Shown piece by piece: positions 15,390 to 21,919 of a stretch of DNA of 32,048 nt. The notes under the pieces were generated by a model, which worked only from the letters and a program-made list of their open reading frames with translations, ran no database searches and was not told where the DNA came from. A program made the position numbers and the translations under genes. The stretch spans positions 1 through 32,048 of the forward strand of contig CANJMQ010000048.1 in NCBI GenBank assembly GCA_947475225.1, given 5' to 3'. Each line of letters opens with the position of its first letter. Positions within the stretch are counted from its first letter, which is position 1. The DNA is from Bradyrhizobiaceae bacterium (GTDB lineage Bacteria; Pseudomonadota; Alphaproteobacteria; Rhizobiales; Aestuariivirgaceae).

Positions 15390-16196
15390 ATGGCAGGGCA
15401 CGCAATCATCACCGGCGGCAGCAGCGGGATCGGCCTTGCAACGGCGAAGCTGTTGTCATCGCGCGGCGTCGCAGTCTCATTGATTGCCCGCAACCCACAG
15501 AAGCTCGCCGCCGCGCGCGAGGCGCTTGTCTCAGCCGGAAACGGCAAGGCCGCCGTCCAGACCTTCTCGGCCGACGTGCGCAACGCCGACGAATTGGGGC
15601 AGGCCATCACCTCGGCGAGCGAGGCCTTCGGCGCTCCCGACTGGGGTATCTCCTCGGCGGGCATCGTCATCCCGGGTATCTTCGTGAACCAGACGCTGCG
15701 CGACCACGAAGACCAGTGGCGGACCAACTACCTGGGATCGCTGCAGTTCACCCACTTCATCCTCCCCCACCTCGAAAAGGCGGCAAAGCCCAGGCTGGTG
15801 CTCATCGCCTCCGGCGCAGCGTTCGCCGGCCTCTACGGATACAGCTCCTACGGGCCAGCCAAGTTCGCGGTGCGCGGACTGGCGGAAAGCCTTCGCGTCG
15901 AACTCAAGCCGCGAAATGTCTCGGTGACGATTGCATATCCCTGCGATACCGATACGCCGCAGCTGCATGCCGAGCTGAAATTGCGCCCGAAGGTGACAAG
16001 CGAAATGGCCAAGGGCGGCGGCGTGATGAGCGCGGAGGCAGTCGCTCGGGGCATCATTGCGGCGGCGGAGCGTGGTGACTTCCAGGTAACCTTCGGCTGG
16101 CAGCTGCGCCTGCTCGCCCGCACCCACAGCCTGATTGCGCCGCTCCTCCGCAGCTACCAGGACTGGCTCGTCAGGCGGTCCGGCGACACGCCGTGA
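15390..16196 (+). CDS. SDR oxidoreductase resembling 3-ketodihydrosphingosine reductase
   Basis: The 268-residue protein is a classical SDR: cofactor loop TGGSSGIG at 8-15, N113 in NYLG, S141, and the Y154-x3-K158 pair in YGPAKFA. Three features point to the KDSR/Tsc10 branch rather than plain FabG: LIAR at 31-34 after the second strand, NYLG, and AYPCDTDTP at 182-190, where most reductases lack the DTDTP string. The length and hydrophobic C-terminal part (LLARTHSLIAPLL) also fit. That family reduces 3-ketodihydrosphingosine with NADPH. No serine palmitoyltransferase lies in the window, so it could instead be the ketoreductase of the ACP-dependent system encoded at 17-19.3 kb. It lies between ino1 and cdsA in one operon and its stop shares a base with the cdsA start. 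Confidence 0.85.
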   Translation: MAGHAIITGGSSGIGLATAKLLSSRGVAVSLIARNPQKLAAAREALVSAGNGKAAVQTFSADVRNADELGQAITSASEAFGAPDWGISSAGIVIPGIFVNQTLRDHEDQWRTNYLGSLQFTHFILPHLEKAAKPRLVLIASGAAFAGLYGYSSYGPAKFAVRGLAESLRVELKPRNVSVTIAYPCDTDTPQLHAELKLRPKVTSEMAKGGGVMSAEAVARGIIAAAERGDFQVTFGWQLRLLARTHSLIAPLLRSYQDWLVRRSGDTP

Positions 16197-17089
16197 TGCC
16201 GCAGATGACTGCGGCGCTGCTGGCGCAGGCCATCGCCACGGCCTTCGCGGCGGGGACCTGCCTTCTGCTCCTCCTCACGCTCATTCCGGCAAGCCGCTCC
16301 GTGGCTCGCCATCTCTGGCCCATCCTCGCCTCGGAGGCCGCCATCCTCGCGGCGGGGGTGCTGCCGTGGATGCTGCCGCCACTCGCCCTTCTCGCCATCC
16401 TGCTCGTCGCGGCGGGCCGCGTCGGCTTCGAGAGCGGCACCGTGCACGGATTGACGGCAGGGAGGCCATTCTCGGTGAGCCACGCCATTGCCCTCGTCGC
16501 GGTGAGCGCGCTTGCCTGGTTCTCGGGGACGGGAGCATTCCTGTGGACTGCAGGAGTGCTGCTCGCCGCGGCGTTGGCAACGACTTCCCTGAGGCCCGAC
16601 ACGTCGCTGGCGGGCAGCCTGGCGCGCTTCGCACTCTTCCCTCTGCTGCCGCTCGCCGCCTTCAGCCACGCCGCAAGCGAGCAACACCTGGCGCCCGTTC
16701 TCGTGCTTGCGTTCTTCCTCGTCGAAGTGTTCGACAGCTTCTCGCTGCTGGGCGGAAAGCTGTACGGCCGGACGCCGCTGGTGCCGCGCCTCAGTCCCCG
16801 CAAGACATGGGAGGGGCTGGCGACGGGTGGCGGAGCCCTCGCCATCGCGCTCCTCTCGCTCGTCGCCTGGCTCGGACTTCCGCTGCTGCCGATGCTTCTC
16901 GCGGGGCTCGTGGTGGTCGCCGCTGCCATCGCGGGCGACCTCCTCGGCTCGCTCGCCAAGCGACGCGCAGGCGTGAAGGACTACCCCGCCGTCATGGCCG
17001 TTCAGGGCGGGCTGCTGGACATCATCGACTCATGGCTCGTCGCCGGGCCCTGCCTCGCCGGGCTGGCGGCCCTCCTGGGATGGCTCTGA
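16196..17089 (+). CDS. cdsA: phosphatidate cytidylyltransferase (CDP-diacylglycerol synthase)
   Basis: The 297-residue integral membrane protein has about eight hydrophobic segments. Its C-terminal part holds the CdsA features: FSLLGGKLYGRTPLVPRLSP, SPRKTWEGLATGG, and GDLLGSLAKRRAGVKDYP followed by QGGLLDIIDSW, which corresponds to the signature S-x-x-K-R-x4-KD...GG-x2-D-x2-D. It makes CDP-diacylglycerol from phosphatidate and CTP, the donor for the phosphatidyltransferase at 5.8 kb. ATG at 16196 shares one base with the SDR stop (TGATG); GTG at 16193 would add one residue. Being next to ino1 it may be a second, pathway-dedicated copy. Its last 60 bases overlap the convergent MaoC-like gene. 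Confidence 0.9.
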   Translation: MPQMTAALLAQAIATAFAAGTCLLLLLTLIPASRSVARHLWPILASEAAILAAGVLPWMLPPLALLAILLVAAGRVGFESGTVHGLTAGRPFSVSHAIALVAVSALAWFSGTGAFLWTAGVLLAAALATTSLRPDTSLAGSLARFALFPLLPLAAFSHAASEQHLAPVLVLAFFLVEVFDSFSLLGGKLYGRTPLVPRLSPRKTWEGLATGGGALAIALLSLVAWLGLPLLPMLLAGLVVVAAAIAGDLLGSLAKRRAGVKDYPAVMAVQGGLLDIIDSWLVAGPCLAGLAALLGWL

Positions 17090-17464
17090 GCGCGCCACCA
17101 GCCGCGCCTCGGCGATTGCCACCAGGACGCCGCTCCCGGTCTTGGCGAGCAGCCTGAAACGAAGTCCGGCATCCGCGCCGTGGATCGGCCTCGCTGAAAT
17201 GGCAAGCGCGCTGCCGACGGGGGCTGGGCGCACGAAGCGCACCTGCAACTCGGCAATCTCATGATCGGCCACGCGCTCGAGAAATGTCTCAAAGCGGCCG
17301 GCGATGAACATGCCGTGCAGCACCGGCCCCTCGAGGCCAGCCGCGCGCGCCGCATCCCCCGAGAGGTGAATGGGATTGCTGTCACCCGAGGCGGCGGCGA
17401 AGGCCGTCACGTGTTCCGTCGTGACGGGAGGGATGAGTTCCAGCTCCGGAAGGATTGATGTCAC
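17030..17464 (-). CDS. MaoC-like (R)-hydroxyacyl dehydratase
   Basis: The 144-residue hotdog-fold protein carries the MaoC hydratase motif SGDSNPIHLSGDAARAAG near residues 25-42, with the catalytic D and H, then LEGPVLHGMFIAGRF. The family takes water from, or adds it to, hydroxyacyl/enoyl thioesters on CoA or ACP. GTG at 17464 is chosen because it overlaps the upstream stop (GTGA) and the domain starts soon after; the frame is open to 17503 inside the neighbour. Its last 60 bases run antisense to the end of cdsA, so the hydrophilic tail after about residue 124 (SEPSQEGRQPGEAGPGDEP) may be a late extension. With the adjoining hotdog protein, synthase and ACP it would complete the dehydration step of an acyl elongation cycle. 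Confidence 0.85.
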   Translation of the reverse strand: MTSILPELELIPPVTTEHVTAFAAASGDSNPIHLSGDAARAAGLEGPVLHGMFIAGRFETFLERVADHEIAELQVRFVRPAPVGSALAISARPIHGADAGLRFRLLAKTGSGVLVAIAEARLVARSEPSQEGRQPGEAGPGDEP

Positions 17465-17832
17465 GGAGCCACCAGCGCGATATCCGACGCAGACGTCAGG
17501 CACAGATGGCCGGACGGATCACTCAGGCGTTGTTCGATACGCAGGCGATCCGCGCCGGCCACAACCAGGCGAATGTCGCAGACGTAGTCTACCCCGGCCC
17601 GCAGTGGCTGCTCCGCACGGCACTCCTGTGCGACGTGAATGGGATGTCGGTTGCCGGCAATCTCCCTCACCGCCGCGAGGACAGGCTCAGACGACGCCGC
17701 GCGCAGAGCCAAGCCGAAGGGAACCCTCTCGCCCGCAGCGCCGAGGGCGCAACGGTAGGCCGCCACATCCTCCGGCGAGATGCGAAACCGGAAGGGCGCA
17801 ATGTCGACGCACTGCTCCTGGCCAGGCCTCAC
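17461..17832 (-). CDS. hotdog-fold protein, degenerate MaoC/FabZ-like dehydratase subunit
   Basis: The product, about 123 residues, reads like the partner half of a two-part MaoC dehydratase: FRFRISPEDVAAYRCALGA, VPFGLALRAASSEPVLAAVR, then NRHPIHVAQECRAEQPLRAG and a final strand pair. The H-P-I-H stretch corresponds to part of the hotdog motif, but the clear D-x-NPIH of the next gene is missing, so it may be structural. GTG at 17832 starts four bases after the ketoacyl synthase stop, with AAGG about nine bases before it; the longer open frame to 17964 only overlaps the synthase. It is coupled to the MaoC gene by GTGA. A heterodimer of the two products is inference. Confidence 0.7.
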   Translation of the reverse strand: MRPGQEQCVDIAPFRFRISPEDVAAYRCALGAAGERVPFGLALRAASSEPVLAAVREIAGNRHPIHVAQECRAEQPLRAGVDYVCDIRLVVAGADRLRIEQRLSDPSGHLCLTSASDIALVAP

Positions 17833-17836
17833 GGGG

Positions 17837-19051
17837 TCAGGCCTTGCGGATGATGAGGCTGGCGTTGATGCCGCCGAAGGCAAAGGAATTCGACATCGCC
17901 GCCGCCATGGTGACGGCGCGCGCCGCATTGGGCACGGGGTCTGGAATGCAGTCGCGGTCGGCACCCAGCCAATTGATCGTCGGCGGCGCGACGCCCTCCT
18001 GCAGAGCCCGCACCGTGATCACCAACTCGAGGGCGCCCGCCGCCCCCAGCGTGTGGCCGTGCACAGGCTTTGTGGAGGAGACCGCCAGCGTCTCGAGCCG
18101 CGCCCCAAAAATCCGCCGCAGCGCCTCGCTCTCCGAGCGGTCGTTGAGGATGGTCCCGGTGCCGTGGGCGTTGACGTAGCCGATGTCGGCGGCGTCGAGC
18201 CCGGCATCCAAGAGAGCCAACTCCATGGCGCCAGCGGCGCCCACGGCGTCGGGCCTCACGATGTCGCCCGCGTCACTCGTCGTGCCAAAGCCGGCGAGCT
18301 CGGCGTGGGGGCGCGCACCCCTCGCCCGGGCGGCATCCTCAGTCTCCAGCAGGAGCATGGCGGCGCCCTCACCGAGGCTCATGCCATCACGGCCCGCAGA
18401 GAACGGCCGGCAATCGCCGAGCGTCATCACACGCAGCGTCTCCCAGGCCCGGAAGGTGGCGGGCGTGATCAGGCACTCACTGCCGCCGACCAGCGCCCGG
18501 TCCGCCAGGCCCTGGCGCAGCAGCATCAGCCCGAGGCCAATGGCCTGGCTGGCCGAGGAGCAGGCGCTGGAGACGGCGAGCGACATGCCCCGCGCCCCGA
18601 AGGCCATGGAGAGGTGCGAGGCGGCGGCGTTGGGCATGACCTTCGGAATGGTCATGGGATCGGTCCGCTCCCGCGACTGGTAGAACTTGAAGTGCTCGAT
18701 GTCGGATGTGGTCGCTCCGCCGATGCCGCTGCCGACGAGGACCGCCGCCCGTGATCCCAGGGGTTCCGACGCGTCCCACGCGGCGTCCGCCAATGCCTCC
18801 CGCGCCGCGACGACCGCCATCTGTGCGAAGCGGTCGGTTGATCTCATGACGTCGGGGGGCAGGAGGCTCGCCGCATCGAAGTCAGAGAAGTGTGCCGCCC
18901 GCTTGACCAGCTGATTTGTGGTGCGCGGCAGGGCGAGGTCGCGGACGCCGCTTCGCCCGTCCCGTGCGGCGGCCCACAGGGCATCCACCCCAAAGCCCAG
19001 CGCGGTGACCGAACCCATGCCGGTGATGAAGACGCGCGGGCGTGAGGACAT
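17837..19051 (-). CDS. beta-ketoacyl-ACP synthase, FabF type
   Basis: The 404-residue thiolase-fold condensing enzyme has the full Cys-His-His triad: C in VSSACSSASQA near residue 164, H in NAHGTGTILND near 297 and H in KPVHGHTLGAAGA near 331. It starts VFITGMGSVTALGFG, typical of FabF. It joins malonyl-ACP to an acyl chain. ATG at 19051 shares one base with the ACP stop (TGATG), so translation is coupled to the ACP, its likely partner. With the dehydratases, the SDR and PlsC close by it looks dedicated to a special acyl product rather than housekeeping fatty-acid synthesis. A polyunsaturated or aryl-polyene-type system would need more synthases than are present. Confidence 0.92.
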   Translation of the reverse strand: MSSRPRVFITGMGSVTALGFGVDALWAAARDGRSGVRDLALPRTTNQLVKRAAHFSDFDAASLLPPDVMRSTDRFAQMAVVAAREALADAAWDASEPLGSRAAVLVGSGIGGATTSDIEHFKFYQSRERTDPMTIPKVMPNAAASHLSMAFGARGMSLAVSSACSSASQAIGLGLMLLRQGLADRALVGGSECLITPATFRAWETLRVMTLGDCRPFSAGRDGMSLGEGAAMLLLETEDAARARGARPHAELAGFGTTSDAGDIVRPDAVGAAGAMELALLDAGLDAADIGYVNAHGTGTILNDRSESEALRRIFGARLETLAVSSTKPVHGHTLGAAGALELVITVRALQEGVAPPTINWLGADRDCIPDPVPNAARAVTMAAAMSNSFAFGGINASLIIRKA

Positions 19052-19308
19052 CAGGACTGCGGTTTCACCAGGTGCGGCCGGAGTGCGGCGAGGAAGTCAC
19101 CGACGGTCTTGGCGTCAGAGAGCGACCCATCGACCGGGATGTAGGCTCCGAACTCCTCCTCCACCGCCATCAGGATGACGATGACGTCGGCCGAGGCGAT
19201 CCCGAGGCTGTCCAGCGTCGCGTCACGCGACAAACTGGAGCGGTCAATCAGCCCCTCCCGCGACACGATCGCGAGCAGCCGATCCTCGATTTCATCAGAA
19301 ACGTCCAT
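19051..19308 (-). CDS. acyl carrier protein, specialised
   Basis: The 85-residue acidic helical protein is of ACP size and pattern: helix I EIEDRLLAIVSREG, then DATLDSLGIASADVIVILMA and VEEEFGAYIPVD. Aligned by the helix II end (MAVEEEF), the phosphopantetheine serine falls in LGIASADV, so the usual D-S-L is A-S-A here, a mark of specialised carriers; the DSL a few residues earlier is probably not the attachment site. ATG at 19308 is chosen as the normal family start. The gene lies 111 bases after plsC and is coupled to the ketoacyl synthase. Such stand-alone ACPs serve sphingolipid, lipid A or hopanoid-like pathways in alphaproteobacteria; which applies here is not known. Confidence 0.85.
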   Translation of the reverse strand: MDVSDEIEDRLLAIVSREGLIDRSSLSRDATLDSLGIASADVIVILMAVEEEFGAYIPVDGSLSDAKTVGDFLAALRPHLVKPQS

Positions 19309-19419
19309 GCGAAGCGGAAAACCCCGGCAAGTGAAGAAGTTGGGAGGACGGCAATCTAGAAAGATGGGGTTCAACTGTCTATAGATCTTTACCAAAATGG
19401 ACCCCTTGGCCGTCGCCGA

Positions 19420-20172
19420 TCAGGGGGGCAGCTGGAGGAGCCTCGCCGTGGCCTCCTCGATGTCACCCTGGAGCCGTTCCCCGAAGGCGGCACGTGGCAT
19501 GCCGGGCTCGATGGGGGGTAAGAACTCGACCATGATGACGCCCGCACCCGGGGTAAGCGCCTTCGCCGGCCAGACCCTCCCGGAGTTGACCGCCACCGGT
19601 ATACAGGGCGCCTTCAGAACCGCGTAGAGCAACTCCACCCCTGCCTTGTAGTCCGGGGGAGCACCGACCTCTCGCCGCGAGCCCTCCGGGAAGATCAACA
19701 CCGGCCGCCCCTCCTCAAGTGCTTGCCGCGCAGCCGCCAGGAGCTGGCGCGCGGCATCGAGGTCACCCGACCGGTCGACCCCGATGTGGCCCAGGCGCCG
19801 CAATACCAAGCCGAAGAGGGGGATCGAGAGCAATTCCCGCTTCAGGATGATGGCGGGGTCACCGAGCTCATATTGCAGAATGAGCGTCTCGAACCCCGAC
19901 TGGTGCTTCGCGGCGACGAGAACCGGCCCCCTGGCGGCTGACAGATCTCCCAAAATGTCCCACCGGAGCCAGAAGATCTTCCGGAGGAGCCAGAGCACGA
20001 TGGCGAGGTAGGACCGTACGATTGCGCGCACACACCGCCGGGGGAGGAGAATTGCTGGAAGGAGAAGAGCATAGCTGGCGGTGAGCAACGACACCGAGGT
20101 CCAGAAAACTATAAGTCTTGGCAGATGCAATCGGGGTCCACATCCGGCGGCCGCTTGGTCAGGAATCGCCAT
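19420..20172 (-). CDS. plsC: 1-acyl-sn-glycerol-3-phosphate acyltransferase (PlsC family)
   Basis: The 250-residue membrane-bound acyltransferase has the first block as KHQSGFETL near residue 88-96 (H-x4-E in place of the usual H-x4-D), then GHIGVDRSGD, the third block LIFPEGSRR near 158-166 and a KAGVELL helix. One or two hydrophobic helices precede the catalytic part (IVFWTSVSLLTASYALLLPA). The family moves an acyl chain from acyl-ACP or acyl-CoA to lysophosphatidate, giving phosphatidate for CdsA. The E in place of D is found in some family members. It heads a minus-strand unit with the ACP, synthase and dehydratases, so those enzymes may supply its acyl donor. It is the last GC-rich gene before the IS junction. 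Confidence 0.9.
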   Translation of the reverse strand: MAIPDQAAAGCGPRLHLPRLIVFWTSVSLLTASYALLLPAILLPRRCVRAIVRSYLAIVLWLLRKIFWLRWDILGDLSAARGPVLVAAKHQSGFETLILQYELGDPAIILKRELLSIPLFGLVLRRLGHIGVDRSGDLDAARQLLAAARQALEEGRPVLIFPEGSRREVGAPPDYKAGVELLYAVLKAPCIPVAVNSGRVWPAKALTPGAGVIMVEFLPPIEPGMPRAAFGERLQGDIEEATARLLQLPP

Positions 20173-20408
20173 TTTCTATTACCATGAAAAAGGAACAATC
20201 ATGCGGGTTACGAAGGGTCGATTAGTGCCACAGACCATCTACATTATCTATTGACAGAGCTTAGAGCGGGCTACGACACATGATCCAAATCCACATCACA
20301 ACTGCTCTAAATGCTATACACATCAGAATTCTGGCCGTGGCGCGAGCCCCAAAGGCTGATCCAAGAATATGTAGAGCCCCGCGGCATCAAGTGGAATAGC
20401 CGGACGAT
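20173..20408. other. intergenic, no gene seen
   Basis: This 236-base stretch between plsC and the IS3 relic must contain the plsC promoter, but no clear -35/-10 pair stands out on the minus strand. Base composition drops here from the GC-rich left part to the AT-richer right part. Confidence 0.5.
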
Positions 20409-20868
20409 AAAAAGAAGCCGACTATTTAGTATTGTATTATTACTATCCTGGGCGAGAAGGAACAGGGGTTATTGACAGCGAAGGTCTATCTCCTACATGG
20501 GATCACCGGCGCCAGGTGGTTCTCCAATTGGAATGCCACGTATAGCCGCATGGATGTTTCTGATGCGTACCGCCTGACGATCCTACAGGACAGGAATGCA
20601 GAGCTAAAGGAGTTACTGGTCAAAGCCATGCCGGGCGTGACCATGTTGAAAGATCTCGGTGTGGAAAAATTTTACGCCCACTACGACGTATGGGGTCCTT
20701 GCTCCTCTCGTGACAACCTATGGAGTTAGCCAAGGGACGTTTGAGTTGGCAAGAGTACCCAGGAGCACGTTCCGGGACCGACGGATGGGCGATGCCGCTT
20801 TGCGTATGCGGTTGACGGATCTGGCGAGCGAAAAGCAGCCTGACAGAAATCTCATCCGCGTCGGTTAA
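20409..20868 (+). mobile_element. decayed IS3-family element (orfA and start of orfB)
   Basis: Translation from 20409 gives KKPTI*YCIITILGEKEQG, then LLHGITGARWFSNWNATYSR, MDVSDAYRLTILQDRNAELK and ELLVKAMPGVTMLKDL, a damaged copy of the IS3-family OrfA pattern (HGIS..TFYNWKAKYGGMDVSDA, LEDENAKLKKLL). It has an in-frame stop at 20427. From about 20735 another frame reads ELARVPRSTFRDRRMGDAAL and RMRLTDLASEKQ, the start of OrfB, ending at 20868. The DDE catalytic core is gone and no inverted repeats are left, so this is a dead relic. It lies just left of the IS5 element. Confidence 0.75.
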
Positions 20869-20930
20869 GCGATAAACTTTTTCGCAATTATTATGATATT
20901 GCTCCTCGGCATCAGTCGCTCTTATATCTA

Positions 20931-20947
20931 GGGCCAGGACCTATTAA
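20931..20947 (+). repeat. left inverted repeat of the IS5 element
   Basis: GGGCCAGGACCTATTAA; pairs with 21758-21774. Confidence 0.85.
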
Positions 20948-21003
20948 AGTTCTTGCGGATCATTTGACGGCTTGATTCAAGGCTTTTGTTGAGGGAGCAC
21001 GTG

Positions 21004-21764
21004 ATGAGCAAGCTGTTCTTACTGAGCAAGGCGCAGATCTCCCGCCTGAAGCCATACTTTCCGTTGACCCATGGAGTACCGCGTGTTGACGACCGGCGGG
21101 TGGTGAGCGGCATTGTCTATGTCATCCGCAATGGCCTGCAATGGAAGGACGCTCCGAAGCGTTATGGTCCCCACAAGACGCTCTATAATAGGTTCATCAG
21201 ATGGAGCAGGCTCGGAGTTTTCGACCGCACTTTTGCCAGCCTGGCGGCGGAAGGTCCAAGACCAGAACGCATCATGATCGATGCAACGCATCTGAAAGCT
21301 TAACGAACAGCGGCGAGCCTGCTTAAAAAGGGGGTGTTCGCCGGCGTACCGGCCGCACCAAGGGTGGTTTGAACTCCAAGCTACATGTTGTCTGCAACGG
21401 CGACGGCAAGCCACTCGCCATGCTGCTGTCCGAAGGTCAAATGAGCGACCATACCGGCGCGATACTTCTCTATCCGAGCCTGCCACCAGCAGAAACACTC
21501 ATCGCCGACAAGGGCCATGACAGCGACGAGTTCCGCGAAGCGCTGGCGGCCAGGGACATCAAGGCCTGCATACCACCGAAGCGAAACCGAAAGGTCCAGC
21601 CCGCCTTCGACAAGAAACTCTACAAGACCCGCCACAAGATCGAAAACATGTTCGGTAAACTCAAGGACTGGAGGCGCATCTGAACCCGCTACGACCGCTG
21701 CGCCCACGCCTTCTTCTCGGCCATCTGTATCGCAGCCAACTTCATCTTCTATCTCAATCAATGA
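21004..21764 (+). pseudogene. IS427-group transposase, broken by two stops and a frameshift
   Basis: The first part (MSKLFLLSKAQISRLKPYFP to IMIDATHLKA) is the normal N-terminal half with a DDE aspartate in IMIDATH. A TAA at 21301 stands where the family has a histidine codon (LKAHRTAASLLKKG). After a run of five G near 21329 the frame must move by -1 to give RRTGRTKGGLNSKLHV and the rest up to KLKDWRRI, which holds the second aspartate (ADKGHDSDEF) and the KIENMFGKLKDW block. A TGA at 21681 stands where an alanine codon is expected, before TRYDRCAHAFFSAICIAANF and the true end at 21764. IS427 elements often use frameshifting, but the two stop codons make this copy dead. ATG at 21004 has GGGAG seven bases before it. 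Confidence 0.88.
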
Positions 21765-21774
21765 GTCCTGGCCC
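21758..21774 (-). repeat. right inverted repeat of the IS5 element
   Basis: Reads GGGCCAGGACTCATTGA on the minus strand; pairs with 20931-20947. Confidence 0.85.
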
Positions 21775-21892
21775 TAGAACCTACATAGTGGTCATTGCAG
21801 GCTATTTTCTTCTCAAAAATGATACTGTAACGTAGCATTTCACAGACGTAATGATTTGGGTCCCGCATTCACTGGGCGAATACAGATTTTTT

Positions 21893-21912
21893 GGGCGCTG
21901 AGCGCCCGGAGG
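21893..21912 (+). promoter_or_regulatory. hairpin abutting the ribosome-binding site of the large fusion gene
   Basis: A GC-rich inverted repeat GGGCGCTGAGCGCCC (21893-21907) is followed directly by GGAGG (21908-21912), seven bases before ATG 21920. In the mRNA the hairpin would sit against the ribosome site. It is not a plus-strand terminator because the T-run precedes it. The ribosome site settles the ATG at 21920 over TTG at 21914. Confidence 0.45.
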
Positions 21913-21919
21913 CTTGACA

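Larger units (their letters stand above)
20931..21774 (+). mobile_element. IS5-family (IS427 group) insertion sequence
   Basis: The 844-bp element is bounded by inverted repeats: left GGGCCAGGACCTATTAA and right, read inward, GGGCCAGGACTCATTGA. Ten bases match at the tip and most beyond. A TA target duplication flanks it at 20929-20930 and 21775-21776. Size, termini and transposase fit the IS427 group, common in alphaproteobacteria. The complete ends and duplication show a single-element insertion that has not been rearranged since. Confidence 0.9.

Noticed and set aside
14334-15401. 355-codon minus-strand open frame
   Set aside because: Antisense to inositol-1-phosphate synthase, which is unmistakable.
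16135-17157. 340-codon plus-strand open frame
   Set aside because: Out of frame with cdsA, Arg/Pro-rich, no motif; cdsA carries the family signature.
17780-18754. 324-codon plus-strand open frame
   Set aside because: Antisense to the ketoacyl synthase with its Cys-His-His triad.
21893-21907. Hairpin considered as a transcription terminator
   Set aside because: The T-run lies before the stem on the plus strand, and the minus-strand reading has A after the stem, so neither direction gives an intrinsic terminator.
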